DNA of 26,162 nt from a virus: positions 1 through 26,162 of the IMG/VR virus record IMGVR_UViG_3300025137_000246; one strand, 5' to 3'. Positions 1-9,356 of the stretch are shown here, piece by piece (positions within the stretch are counted from its first letter, which is position 1; each line of letters starts with the position of its first letter). Both the position numbers and the translations under genes were made by a program. Below the pieces are notes generated by a model. The model was not told where the DNA came from. It searched no databases and saw only the letters and a list, made by a program, of their open reading frames with translations.

Positions 1-111
1 ATTGAGTTCTACGAAATCAAAACCAAGAAGGGTAGAGTGTCTAAGCTTCAGGAGTATCGTTTAAAAGAATTAAGACAATATGGATTTACCGCAGAAATAC
101 ACAGGGGATGA
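1..111 (+). CDS. VRR-NUC domain nuclease, C-terminal fragment
   Basis: The window opens inside this gene; 36 codons and a TGA stop are visible. The fragment contains EFYEIKTKKGRVSKLQ, followed by a helix and a final strand ending in IHRG. This matches the end of the VRR-NUC fold (PD-(D/E)XK superfamily), where the E-x-K pair (here E5 and K7 of the fragment) supplies catalytic residues and the conserved Gln (Q13) follows. In phages such small stand-alone proteins are thought to act as Holliday-junction or flap nucleases in replication and recombination. The N-terminal part, with the first acidic active-site residue, lies outside the window. The end overlaps the next gene by 32 bases in another frame, typical of compact phage early operons. 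Confidence 0.75.
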   Translation: MEFYEIKTKKGRVSKLQEYRLKELRQYGFTAEIHRG

Positions 112-421
112 ACACTACTACGAAATGGAAGAATCATTTCTAGAAGACCTTGAATCTTTGCCTTCGCTTTACAGTGCAGGAATTATAATGCAACTAGACA
201 ACTTAGCTGAAGACATGTATCAAAGAAACAGAAAGTCTGTGCCAACTAAAAGGATTGGTAAGGTTGCTGGAGTTGTAGCAATGGACGACCCACTTTTTTT
301 TAGTGTGGAATACTTAAACAGCAAAACAATGCACCCACTGTTTTATAAATTTAACATCATAGACAGTGACCAATACTTAGATTACATTAACCTAAATAAA
401 ACTATCAAACATGAAGCTTGA
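80..421 (+). CDS. Hypothetical acidic phage protein (113 aa)
   Basis: I do not recognise this family. The protein is soluble, with no signal peptide or membrane segment. Its N-terminus is acidic (DEHYYEMEESFLEDLESL), and it has a basic middle (QRNRKSVPTKR) and a beta-rich C-terminal half. The ATG at 80 lies inside the nuclease gene; an alternative ATG at 125 lies just after the nuclease stop, behind a purine run (AGGGGA), and would give a 98-residue product. The gene ends with an 11-base overlap into the DnaA-like gene, so the two are probably translationally coupled. Its place between a nuclease and a DnaA-like protein suggests a replication-associated role, but nothing in the sequence proves it. 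Confidence 0.6.
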   Translation: MDLPQKYTGDEHYYEMEESFLEDLESLPSLYSAGIIMQLDNLAEDMYQRNRKSVPTKRIGKVAGVVAMDDPLFFSVEYLNSKTMHPLFYKFNIIDSDQYLDYINLNKTIKHEA

Positions 422-809
422 ATTAATTGAAGATTTAGTAGTAAGAGAATTTCAAAATGATTTTACTATTCCAGTAAGAACCCAAGAGAATGTATACCAG
501 AGAGCTGTATATTATAGAATATGCAGAGAGTTTACTAATAAATCCTTAAAAGATATAGGGTATTCAATTGGCAGAGACCACGCTACAGTCCTGCATGGTA
601 TAAAAATATTTAAAAACTTTGAGCTGTGGGGAGAGGAAAGACTATTAGATTCCTATTTAAAAATTAAAAATAAGGTTCAGAAAAAGAAAGATAAAGAGTA
701 CCGCTCGGCTTTAAATCGTAAGCAGACATACAAGCTTTTACTTAACCAGTACATCAACCTCAAAGAAAAAAATTATAAATTAAAACAATCATTACAAAAA
801 ATTTCCTAA
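411..809 (+). CDS. Stand-alone DnaA domain IV-like DNA-binding protein
   Basis: Residues about 27-70 match the C-terminal DNA-binding domain of the bacterial initiator DnaA: the helix REFTNKSLKDIGYSIG is followed by the signature GRDHATVLHG (residues 54-63), which in DnaA recognises the DnaA box. The protein is only 132 residues and lacks the AAA+ ATPase and oligomerisation domains, so it cannot be a full initiator. Residues 78-130 form a Lys-rich helical or coiled-coil tail. It may bind a phage replication origin, compete with host DnaA, or regulate early genes. The fold call is strong; the function is inference. It lies in a + strand cluster with a VRR-NUC nuclease, and its start overlaps the upstream gene by 11 bases. 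Confidence 0.85.
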   Translation: MKLELIEDLVVREFQNDFTIPVRTQENVYQRAVYYRICREFTNKSLKDIGYSIGRDHATVLHGIKIFKNFELWGEERLLDSYLKIKNKVQKKKDKEYRSALNRKQTYKLLLNQYINLKEKNYKLKQSLQKIS

Positions 810-835
810 CTTAGAATTAGAAGTGAGCTTAGATA

Positions 836-1024
836 ATGATTATAACACCGCTCGATAAGAAACGTCTTCAGAACATTAACTTTATAATGGCTGATATTCA
901 CGACTCAGTTAATCAGATATACGAAACTTTAGTAGACCAAGAGTATGACGAGACTCGCAAAAGTATTCTCACTCTTAATAGTAAACTCAAAACTATTAAT
1001 GAATCTATTAACGAAGAGCTCTAA
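836..1024 (+). CDS. Small helical hypothetical protein (62 aa)
   Basis: A short protein with no recognised family. It is almost entirely predicted helix (LDKKRLQNINFIMADIHDSV and a second helix SILTLNSKLKTINESINEEL) with heptad-like hydrophobic spacing that suggests a two-helix coiled-coil. No cysteines, membrane segment or signal peptide. It is the last + strand gene, 26 bases after the DnaA-like gene, and probably belongs to the same early transcript. No Shine-Dalgarno sequence precedes the ATG; the upstream region is AT-rich. Its stop is 22 bases from the stop of the convergent small gene. Confidence 0.6.
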   Translation: MIITPLDKKRLQNINFIMADIHDSVNQIYETLVDQEYDETRKSILTLNSKLKTINESINEEL

Positions 1025-1046
1025 TTAACTATAACTTTATTTCACC
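1025..1046. other. Convergent junction between early (+) and late (-) clusters
   Basis: Only 22 AT-rich bases separate the stop of the 62-residue + strand gene from the stop of the 58-residue - strand gene. I see no stable hairpin with a T-run in either direction, so transcripts probably run into each other or stop by another mechanism. Confidence 0.6.
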
Positions 1047-1223
1047 TCATCTTCTTACTCCTCTTCTAGCTCTACGCTGAGTAAGTCTTCTACGAGTATT
1101 GGTTCTGGGGTGTAACCTGTTAGGAAGAGAATCTGGGTTAGAAGTTTCTTTCTCAAACTCCTTCGCCATCTCAGGCTTATTAGTATACATCCATCTACGC
1201 TGTGCTTTACTTTTGAATGGCAT
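1047..1223 (-). CDS. Small basic conserved phage protein (58 aa), MPFKSKAQRRW family
   Basis: This gene falls below a usual ORF length cut-off but is clear when read by eye: ATG at 1223, 58 codons, TGA at 1047-1049. The product starts MPFKSKAQRRWMYTNKPEMA, the hallmark of a small protein seen in many tailed phages (MPFKS-x-x-QRR-(F/W/Y)-(L/M)...P-E-(I/M)-A). It ends in an Arg-rich tail (RRRLTQRRARRGVRR) that suggests nucleic-acid or polyanion binding. The ATG lies only two bases after the stop of the 2709-residue gene, so it should be the last cistron of the late transcript. The molecular role of the family is not known to me. Confidence 0.8.
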   Translation of the reverse strand: MPFKSKAQRRWMYTNKPEMAKEFEKETSNPDSLPNRLHPRTNTRRRLTQRRARRGVRR

Positions 1224-1225
1224 AA

Positions 1226-4200
1226 TTAATCTATATCAAAATCTGTTTTTAAATCAAGGTCTAGGCTGGTATCAAAATCAAAATCTAATCCTTTACTTTT
1301 CTTACCAGAAGAACCAAACTTTAATTTCTTAGCTTTTTTCTGAGGCCCACTTATAGCATACTCACTAAAGTTAAATATTCTAAGCACGTCTTCTCCTGCC
1401 CCATCTGTTTCCCCATTGATAACTTTCTGTAAATTTTTAACCCACTTCTCTCCAATACTATAAGGTAAACCATTCCTATTTATAAAATCAAACATTTCTT
1501 TATACGCTTTATCATAATCAGATTGTTTACCCGTTCTGCTAGCTCTACCTACAGCATTAACAATAACCGCAAAATCTGTAGCTGTTTCAAAAAACGGAAG
1601 AGAATTTGTTTGTCTCCACCATGGTTTATCTTCATATGCATCAGCAAATTGAGTAAATACTTTACCCCAAAGGAATAAACCATTCATGTTACCTATAAAA
1701 GCTGCTCTCATTAATGAGTCTTCATCATCATCTCTTCTGTCTCTCGCAAGTCCAGGAAATCCGAGAGATGTATAAGCAAATAAAGCAGGCATAAATGCAT
1801 GATAAAATGCTAACTGAGAAAATGCTTGAACAACATTAGGAGCGTTTTTATTTTTATCACCTTTAGCAAATCTTTTTGCCGCTCTTATCATTTGTCTATA
1901 CGCTGTTATCTCCCTTCTTAGATATTGCTTTGGCGTTGTCAAGAACATGTTTAAACCACGAGAAAATGGGTCTCTGTTTTGATGAACATCCCTATCCTGT
2001 AAATCATAAGATTGTTGAGTAGATTTTACATCTTTTTCAAACTTTCTTATAGCATAATCTATAGCCTGCTGTTCTGTGGCGTTTGGATTTTCTTTTTGAA
2101 ACTTAGCTTTATAAAAAGAATAATTAGGAAGACCTCCCATTAAAATTGCGCTTCTATCGGCTACTTTAATCATACCCATTAAAATATCTATAGCAAAGTT
2201 TTGAGTTGGTTTTGGAATAAAGCTTTGAAATCTCTCTGGGTTATATGTTTCTATGTTACGCAATATACTTGTAGCGGCTCTGTCTTTTAAATAAACTGAG
2301 TTTTCTAAAACTTCTTTGTAAACTGAAAGTTGTTGAGTTTTATTTTTAGCTGAATATTTAATCCAATTAGCAGGTCCAACCTCTGGTTCTAAAGCAAACG
2401 TAGGAATAGAAGTAAGCTGTTTAATTGCTATTGCAGGTGAAAGCATTAATCTAGAAACTTGAAAAACATTATTAAAAAAGTTAAGAATTTGTGTGCCAAA
2501 TAAATTTAATTGTGACTTTCCAGCCATAGCAATATTGTTAATCATATTATCAATTAACTTATAAAATTTTTCACCATGTATGCTTTCAATTATAATTTTA
2601 GCATCTTTGTTTGTAAACAATCTTGATATAGTTTGCAGATTTTCAGCATAAGCATCAAAATATTCCATGTCCTGCGTGTATTCCGTCATCGCATCTACTA
2701 ACGTACTGTTTTTAATTTTATCTGTGCTTTTAACTCTTAGTTTTGTGTAGTTAGAACCAACTGTAGCATTGTATTTACTTGCTCCTTTTAATAAATGAAA
2801 CTCTTCTGTTTTTTCTCCTTCTCTTCTAATAGGCCCTGCATAGTATTTGTTATAAGGCATATCAGTGTAATAAATTCTTTTATATGTTTCATTAAACCTT
2901 TGATGCATAATAGGATAAAACTCCTTGACCTGCCACTCACCAAATGCTCTAACTCTATCATCTAATTTTTCATTCATTTCTCGCATTACTCTTTGATACT
3001 CCTCACCATACATGTTTTTAAATGTTGGGTGTAAAGCAGGGTCGTTATACTGAAAAACCATATAACCTATTTGTTCTTGAGATAATATAATTTCATTACG
3101 TGCTAGTACGTCTCTAAGATTATTTTTGTTTTCATCATTTCTATTCTTATCATATTTAGATTGAGCCGCCTCAACCTCTTGTGGGTTTTTATAAAATATA
3201 TTATCAGTTTGATTTAAATTTTTTAGAGTTAATCTATAATTTTTACCATAATATTTTATTAAATTTTCTTCCAGTAATAGTGAAAAGTCAAGCATCCTGC
3301 TTTTGTATTGCCTTGTAGATTCGTTAACCTTTGCTGTAACTATTTCTTGAAGCTGACCTCCAAACACAACGCCAGGAAATTCAGCTAATTGGTCAATTAA
3401 TCCAGTTAAATCTTGAGCAGCTCCAAACCCTATAACATTACTAAAATTTCTCATCAATCTTTTAACTTTTACAATTACGTTATTGCTCAATTTTTCTTTT
3501 TCTGCAATCCCTTCTCTTGTTTGCGAAAGTTTTTCTACTTCTGTTTTAAAGTCTTTGTCATCTGGATTTAATTCTTGCTTTGTTGTTTCTTTAATAAGTA
3601 TAGATAGGTTTTGCATATACTGTTTATGCTTCTCTTGTAGTATACCTGCCTGTATATCTCTACCTCTTACTACTATGTTTTCCAGTTGTGCGTATGCTCT
3701 TGTTAAGTTTTCAAGTCTTGAGATATCAGTGGGGTCTTGCAGCATCGCCTCATTATAATTCAGTGCGGTTGTAATGTCAGCAATCCTCATTAAAGTTTCT
3801 GGAGTCAACTCTTGGTTTTCTGTATCATTATTGCTTTCTAATAAACTTTCAAGCTCAGCTCTTAATTTATCCTGTGTCTTCTCTATAACCTCAACATCAG
3901 TACTTGTTACCAGTAAAGATGCAATGGTTTTTAATCTTTTTTTTGTATCAACATCTATCTTAACTCCTTTAGGTTTTCCCGAAACAACAACTTCATACTT
4001 ACCATTTAACAATCTTTTAATTCTGCTAAGTACGTTTTTGTTGTTAAGCTTAGTTACAATTCCCTCTATCTCATCTACAATGTTTTCTAAATTATTTCCT
4101 TTTAAATCTGCCGTACTTAGGTCTTGAATTTCTCTAACTATATCTATTACCTCTGATTTAGTAAACAAAGACTTAGGAAGATTTCTTCTTAATAAATTTA

Positions 4201-7200
4201 TAAGTATCTGTTGTTGACTTTTAACAGTTGTAGCACCTTTCTTTTTATCTCTAAGACTTTGTCTAGCTTTTACTATTTGGGCAGTAACTGTTTGAGATGG
4301 TCTTGCTTCGAGTATACTTGTAAGGTCACTAAGCATTTGTGCTTGAACTGTTGATAAACCTTTTTTAGTTTTGGTCTCGCCTTTTACTTTATAAGTTTCA
4401 GCTAAACCTTTAAACTGTGGCCTTTCCATTAAATAATTAATAACTGAATCAGCTTCAGCCGTTTTACTTAAAGGTTTTTTCTTGTTAGCTTTTCTTTGTT
4501 TTAAAATAAAAGTTTCTAATTGTAAAAATAGTTTTGTTCCAGCAGCATCTCCAATCTTTTTAAAACTATCAGGCACTCCTCCTAATGTTAAAGACTGGAT
4601 GTCTAATATATCTTTAATCTTTGTTTCAGAAAGTTTATACTGTCTTCTAAGTGTGTCAACTATAAGCTCTTCTCTTACCTTTCTATCTCTTAACTGGCTT
4701 GCAATGTCTACATAGAAGTCATCGCTTCTCTGACCTCTGCCCGTCAATTGATTTGTATCAATTTCGTATGGGTTTATAAACTTATTATTTTTAGTAACAT
4801 AAAGCGAGCCACTCCTAGCTCTTGCCACTCCATATCCTAATGGCTCTGCTGCCTTTCTAAATTGAAACTCATCTACCATTGGATTAGCAAACCCTGCTGT
4901 ATCTACATTATAAAGCTGTGCAACCTCTTGTATTGTTTTCTCTCTTTGCTCTCTAGGTGTAATTTTTTCTGGAATTTTACCTACAAACTGTCCACCCATT
5001 GCAGATTTCGCTGCTCGGCTTTTTGGTCTTTTACCAATAGGAACAGTCGAAGCATCTTTACCTTTACCTACTGCATCTGGAAAAACTAACCTAACATCTA
5101 CCGCTTTATTAAAGACCATCAAAGGTTTACCAGATAGTGTAAACGGGTATGATGGATGATAATTTGGGTCACCCTCTCTTACCTGTACTACTTCAGAGTT
5201 CTTATCAAACTGTATAGCAGAAACAATATCACCATACTCTGTTTTTGTCAGAGTAGGGTCATTAACATAATCAAGAACACCTACATCGCTTTTAGCCGTA
5301 GGGGTTAGTGGTGGAATTCCAAAATCTTTTAATGAAGTTGCAGAAAAAAACTTTTCTGTAAATAATCTTCTTTCAGCATAAGTTAATTTCTGATTACTCC
5401 CTATAGTTTCAATGGGCATTAATGTATTAAGTTGTTCTAGGTTTGTTAATTGTAGTGGCTTTCCTTTTTTTTCTAACACATTTTTAAGTGAAGGTAAAGC
5501 AAGTTTTTCATTTACATAATTTAAAAGCTCATTAGGGTTTGCTCCTTTATTAATTGCATGGGCTATTTCAGCGTTTAAATATTGATAAAAACTTAAGCTT
5601 CCTGTTATTCCTGTATCAGCTTGCATCATTACTAATCCAATACCATCGCTTTCTTTTACTTTGTTTAAAACTTTTTGAGCACTGTCGTTATCTGTAAAAG
5701 CCCACGCATAACCAGACCCATACGGATATAAGTAGCCTCCATAAAAATTAAATTCTAAACCTGAAGGACTTTTAGTTAAACCATATGTTGATTTGTCTGC
5801 CGCATACACAAATGCAGTTGCTCCACTTAAGTCATTAATACTTCCGTATTTAATAGAACTCATATCTATACCACCCCTGTTTATCTGATAAGAAGTTTTT
5901 TGTTCTCTTCCTATTGTTCTATCAGACTCTTTAATGTTTGATGGGATTACTCCACTAGCATTTGGAACTAAAGTTCCAGGCTCTAATATTTCAATATCTG
6001 CTTCTGTTATTTCATCTCCAGTTGCAATCTTACCTGCTAAAGTATTTAATAAATCTACCACATCTGAGTCTTTCTGCGTGAACTCAGAAATGTTTATATT
6101 TAAACCAATCTTATTGGCAAGCTCTTGTAGGAATTTAATTATTTTGTTTTTCTGCGGCTTAGTAAGTGTTGCATACTCTGAAGACATAATACCCATAAGC
6201 TCAGCTAACCTTTCTTCATTCTGTAGCTCAGGATTATTATCATATTTTGCAGCAAACTCATCTATTCTTCTAGCAAGAGGACTGTTTTTTGGTAATGCTT
6301 TTCTAACTGACCTCATCATGTTCTCAGCTAGCTTAGCTGCTTCAGCATCTGTTTTAATTTTACTTAGTAAAGTTGCATGAAATATTTCGTGGGGCACTGT
6401 TGTCGCAAGAGCTTTATTTAAATCAACATGTATAACATTCTCATTAGTGTCATAAAAACCTCTGTTTCCTGCTGGAGCAAATCTTTCAAACTCAGTTGTA
6501 CTTTCGTGTAATATTATTTTAGTTTCAGGAAAAAGTTTCTGTATTGCTTTTGCTCCTGTTTTTGCTATTCTTTTAACTAAGCTTCGTCTTGTTGTTTGGT
6601 CAGGCTCTAGGTTATCTGGTTGCTCATTAGTATTTATAATTAAATTTTCAGAAACCTCTTCAACATTTTCAGTTTTTTTATCACCAAAGAAAGTGTCCGT
6701 AGCGCTTTCTTTTGTTTCTTGTACGGGAGGAGCAGCTGATTCAGCTTCTTCAACTACCTCTGTTATGTCTTTAGACTCTTGCTGTGTAGCACCTTTTACC
6801 TGTGTATCTGTGGTAGGCTCGTTTATTTTGGAAAGCTTTTCATTAATCTGTTGTATCTCAAGGTTGTCTTGTTTAACTGAGCCAAGGTTCTGGTCTATTG
6901 GAGGTGCAGTTCTGTCTTCTAAAATTTTCTTTCTTATTTTTAAATCCATAGCCTCAGCAAAATTAGGATTATCAATACCCCCTGGCAATTCATTTGCTAA
7001 CCCTATAGCTAATTCATAGTCTGCTTTAATCTGTTTACCCTGTTCTGTAGTTATCTCTCCACCATTAATCTCCATCTTTATAAGATTTGTTAAAGCTGAT
7101 TGAGATATTTTAGGATTATTTTTTATCTCTCTAAATATTTGTATTTGTTGGTCAGTTAAGTTTGCAAATTTATTTTCACTAACAGCTGATGACACTGCTG

Positions 7201-9355
7201 GTATTGTTCCCAAAACAAACCCACCTACAGCTTCTTGAGCTGATGCATAAGCAACTTGACCTAATAAAGCTGCAAGACTTTCAGGGGTATCAAATAATTC
7301 CTTCCCTTTAATAAGGTTATATAGAGATTTAAATCCTATATCACTAAGCTCTTGAGCTGCACCAGTTTCTGCTTCAGCAAGTGTTGCTCCCCCTAATACT
7401 AAAGCTCCTTTGGTTGCAGAGTTTTTAACTTCTTGGTCTAAAAACTGTTTAAATGTTCTTGCTGAACCTCCTTTAGGCATTTTATTTAAGACCTTTGTTA
7501 ATACATTGGCAACAAACCCACCTTTGTCAAATATATTTCTAAAACCTTTATTTTCTAATACCGCAACTGTAAGGGCAGCTGGTACTTTAAATAAAATTTT
7601 TTCATTTTCACTTATGTTTGCAAAATCAGGATTGTTACTCATCTGCTCATCGAGCTTACCAGATGTAAGCATAAATAAACTTGCTAGCCTACCAGGCCCA
7701 GCAAATAAAGATGGTATAGATTCTGCTACACCTGATAATGCTCCTAACCAAAAACCTTTTTGTTTTGTCGCTGCATATTGTTCAGTAATTGATTTACCTC
7801 CTAATCTTTTTTGCCATCCATCTCTTATATCAGTTATAATTCCGCCTTGTCTAACCCCATCTATCTCTTCACCATACTTCACATCTTTTATATACCTGTC
7901 TTGTATTTTCCCTTGGATAACATCAAACTCACTCCTATTATTTAACATAGATTTTTTACCAGAATCTTTTTTATAAAACTCTTTTAAATCATCAACACTC
8001 ATGTCTTCTAATTCCTCTTCAAATGGTGTAGAGTATTCTAATAATTTAGCTGCACGCAAAATTTCTTCTTTAAATTTATCATCACCCATCTCTTTTTGTA
8101 AATCCACTGCTCCCGGAAGACCAAGCTTTAAAGTTAAAGCATAGTTTGCCACTTCAGAAATTGGAGTACTTACACCACTTGCCAAGTTGTACTTCATTAA
8201 AAGACCAAAGTTTCCTTGCTCTTTCTGCATGTCGTAATATGCTCCAACCGCTGTGTTTAATTCTGCTTTTTGTAAATCTAAATTATCTCCTTCTTCTAAT
8301 AACTTTACCCCTGCCGCTTCATGTAAGTTAACTCTGCTGTTATAGTCGTCAATTTGTTCTTGATTCATTGACTCCTTATTTTCAAAATCTTTTTCTAGCC
8401 TTAGACTGTTTGCGCTATATTGTTGAATACCTTCATTAAACCTGTCTTGTCTTTTAGTTATAGAAGATAAAGTGTCATCCATCTCTTTATTATTTCTAAA
8501 CTTTATTTCGTTAGCCTCATACCCAATTACACTTTGTGCAAGTGCAGAACTTTTCTCTTTGTTTTCTTCTATAAATTCTAGCAATTCTTTAGCACGTTTA
8601 CCTTCGTCTTGAAAATTTCCTATGTTAATTTTTATTGTAGGACCATCATCAAATCCATTTTCTCCTCTTGCTGAAACTTTAATTTTTTGCCCAAGAATAT
8701 CTGCTTCTTCAAATTTAAAACCTTGGTCTCTATACAAGTAGTTTAGTTTTGGTACAATAAAACTTTCATTTTTATTCAACAAATCCTTGACATCTTTAAA
8801 CTCTTGAGATAAATCGTTTACCCTTGATAGTTCCGTATCTGTAGAAACTATTTCTCCTTCTCTTTTTTTCTGTTCTTCTATGTTTGTATTATCAAAACCT
8901 TCAACCGGTTTTATAAGAGCATCTCTTTGCTCAGTTAAAGATTCAAGCTCTATCATTGCAGGGGTTTTCTCTGCAGGTTTACCTAAAGGATACAATTTTT
9001 CTTCTTCTTCAGATAAAGGAGTTTCAGCTTCTGTTTGAATTTGTTTTTCAAGGTCAGCTATTTGAATAGAAAGAGTATCTATTTTACGCCCAGTTTGTAG
9101 CTCTGGGTCTTTTGATAAATCCGAGCCACCAGTTCCCGAAGGTGAATCCATAGGTTCGTCTTCGATTTTTTTTTTTGAAGAATACTGGTTGGTAAAAGTT
9201 TCTTTGTCTTTTGAATAGAGCTTTTTATCGGTGACCACATTATAAACTTTATCTACATATTCAGGCTCAGCAAACTGCACTTGAAAGTCTTCCAAGGATT
9301 TGGAATAAAGTTTTTTATCTATTAATACGTTATATAATTTTTCAATTTCTTCCAT
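1226..9355 (-). CDS. Giant internal/ejected virion protein with HEIFH metallopeptidase motif (2709 aa)
   Basis: A polyvalent-type phage protein, probably carried in the capsid and injected with DNA. Residues 7-28 and 37-58 are two copies of a 30-residue-period repeat (LYNVLIDKKLYSKSLEDFQ and VYNVVTDKKLYSKDKETF). Residues 100-450 are charged and helical. Hydrophobic Gly/Ala-rich segments near 530-560 and 690-720 could contact membrane. Residues 989-993 are HEIFH, a zinc metallopeptidase motif; NEERLAELMG (1046-1055) offers Glu1048 or Glu1052 as third ligand. An aromatic/Gly-rich domain lies at about 1150-1290, a long helical region at 1500-2250, and a C-terminal region (SRLMLSPAIAIKQLT near 2300; hydrophobic helix near 2520) resembles the large-polyvalent-protein associated domains. 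The tail is strikingly acidic. I see no RNA polymerase catalytic motif. It starts one base after the 534-residue gene. Confidence 0.75.
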   Translation of the reverse strand: MEEIEKLYNVLIDKKLYSKSLEDFQVQFAEPEYVDKVYNVVTDKKLYSKDKETFTNQYSSKKKIEDEPMDSPSGTGGSDLSKDPELQTGRKIDTLSIQIADLEKQIQTEAETPLSEEEEKLYPLGKPAEKTPAMIELESLTEQRDALIKPVEGFDNTNIEEQKKREGEIVSTDTELSRVNDLSQEFKDVKDLLNKNESFIVPKLNYLYRDQGFKFEEADILGQKIKVSARGENGFDDGPTIKINIGNFQDEGKRAKELLEFIEENKEKSSALAQSVIGYEANEIKFRNNKEMDDTLSSITKRQDRFNEGIQQYSANSLRLEKDFENKESMNQEQIDDYNSRVNLHEAAGVKLLEEGDNLDLQKAELNTAVGAYYDMQKEQGNFGLLMKYNLASGVSTPISEVANYALTLKLGLPGAVDLQKEMGDDKFKEEILRAAKLLEYSTPFEEELEDMSVDDLKEFYKKDSGKKSMLNNRSEFDVIQGKIQDRYIKDVKYGEEIDGVRQGGIITDIRDGWQKRLGGKSITEQYAATKQKGFWLGALSGVAESIPSLFAGPGRLASLFMLTSGKLDEQMSNNPDFANISENEKILFKVPAALTVAVLENKGFRNIFDKGGFVANVLTKVLNKMPKGGSARTFKQFLDQEVKNSATKGALVLGGATLAEAETGAAQELSDIGFKSLYNLIKGKELFDTPESLAALLGQVAYASAQEAVGGFVLGTIPAVSSAVSENKFANLTDQQIQIFREIKNNPKISQSALTNLIKMEINGGEITTEQGKQIKADYELAIGLANELPGGIDNPNFAEAMDLKIRKKILEDRTAPPIDQNLGSVKQDNLEIQQINEKLSKINEPTTDTQVKGATQQESKDITEVVEEAESAAPPVQETKESATDTFFGDKKTENVEEVSENLIINTNEQPDNLEPDQTTRRSLVKRIAKTGAKAIQKLFPETKIILHESTTEFERFAPAGNRGFYDTNENVIHVDLNKALATTVPHEIFHATLLSKIKTDAEAAKLAENMMRSVRKALPKNSPLARRIDEFAAKYDNNPELQNEERLAELMGIMSSEYATLTKPQKNKIIKFLQELANKIGLNINISEFTQKDSDVVDLLNTLAGKIATGDEITEADIEILEPGTLVPNASGVIPSNIKESDRTIGREQKTSYQINRGGIDMSSIKYGSINDLSGATAFVYAADKSTYGLTKSPSGLEFNFYGGYLYPYGSGYAWAFTDNDSAQKVLNKVKESDGIGLVMMQADTGITGSLSFYQYLNAEIAHAINKGANPNELLNYVNEKLALPSLKNVLEKKGKPLQLTNLEQLNTLMPIETIGSNQKLTYAERRLFTEKFFSATSLKDFGIPPLTPTAKSDVGVLDYVNDPTLTKTEYGDIVSAIQFDKNSEVVQVREGDPNYHPSYPFTLSGKPLMVFNKAVDVRLVFPDAVGKGKDASTVPIGKRPKSRAAKSAMGGQFVGKIPEKITPREQREKTIQEVAQLYNVDTAGFANPMVDEFQFRKAAEPLGYGVARARSGSLYVTKNNKFINPYEIDTNQLTGRGQRSDDFYVDIASQLRDRKVREELIVDTLRRQYKLSETKIKDILDIQSLTLGGVPDSFKKIGDAAGTKLFLQLETFILKQRKANKKKPLSKTAEADSVINYLMERPQFKGLAETYKVKGETKTKKGLSTVQAQMLSDLTSILEARPSQTVTAQIVKARQSLRDKKKGATTVKSQQQILINLLRRNLPKSLFTKSEVIDIVREIQDLSTADLKGNNLENIVDEIEGIVTKLNNKNVLSRIKRLLNGKYEVVVSGKPKGVKIDVDTKKRLKTIASLLVTSTDVEVIEKTQDKLRAELESLLESNNDTENQELTPETLMRIADITTALNYNEAMLQDPTDISRLENLTRAYAQLENIVVRGRDIQAGILQEKHKQYMQNLSILIKETTKQELNPDDKDFKTEVEKLSQTREGIAEKEKLSNNVIVKVKRLMRNFSNVIGFGAAQDLTGLIDQLAEFPGVVFGGQLQEIVTAKVNESTRQYKSRMLDFSLLLEENLIKYYGKNYRLTLKNLNQTDNIFYKNPQEVEAAQSKYDKNRNDENKNNLRDVLARNEIILSQEQIGYMVFQYNDPALHPTFKNMYGEEYQRVMREMNEKLDDRVRAFGEWQVKEFYPIMHQRFNETYKRIYYTDMPYNKYYAGPIRREGEKTEEFHLLKGASKYNATVGSNYTKLRVKSTDKIKNSTLVDAMTEYTQDMEYFDAYAENLQTISRLFTNKDAKIIIESIHGEKFYKLIDNMINNIAMAGKSQLNLFGTQILNFFNNVFQVSRLMLSPAIAIKQLTSIPTFALEPEVGPANWIKYSAKNKTQQLSVYKEVLENSVYLKDRAATSILRNIETYNPERFQSFIPKPTQNFAIDILMGMIKVADRSAILMGGLPNYSFYKAKFQKENPNATEQQAIDYAIRKFEKDVKSTQQSYDLQDRDVHQNRDPFSRGLNMFLTTPKQYLRREITAYRQMIRAAKRFAKGDKNKNAPNVVQAFSQLAFYHAFMPALFAYTSLGFPGLARDRRDDDEDSLMRAAFIGNMNGLFLWGKVFTQFADAYEDKPWWRQTNSLPFFETATDFAVIVNAVGRASRTGKQSDYDKAYKEMFDFINRNGLPYSIGEKWVKNLQKVINGETDGAGEDVLRIFNFSEYAISGPQKKAKKLKFGSSGKKSKGLDFDFDTSLDLDLKTDFDID

Positions 9356-9356
9356 A

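Noticed and set aside
5934-6380. Long + strand open frames opposite the giant gene (also at 7410-7976 and 3774-4127)
   Set aside because: They are antisense to a convincing 2709-codon gene. Their products are Ser/Leu/Phe-rich, as expected from the complement of AT-rich coding sequence, and match no family I recognise.
1226-9355. Virion RNA polymerase, because of the giant size and the phage type
   Set aside because: I find no DxDGD-type or single-subunit polymerase motifs. The acidic C-terminal DFDFD run is at the extreme end and is not a catalytic context.
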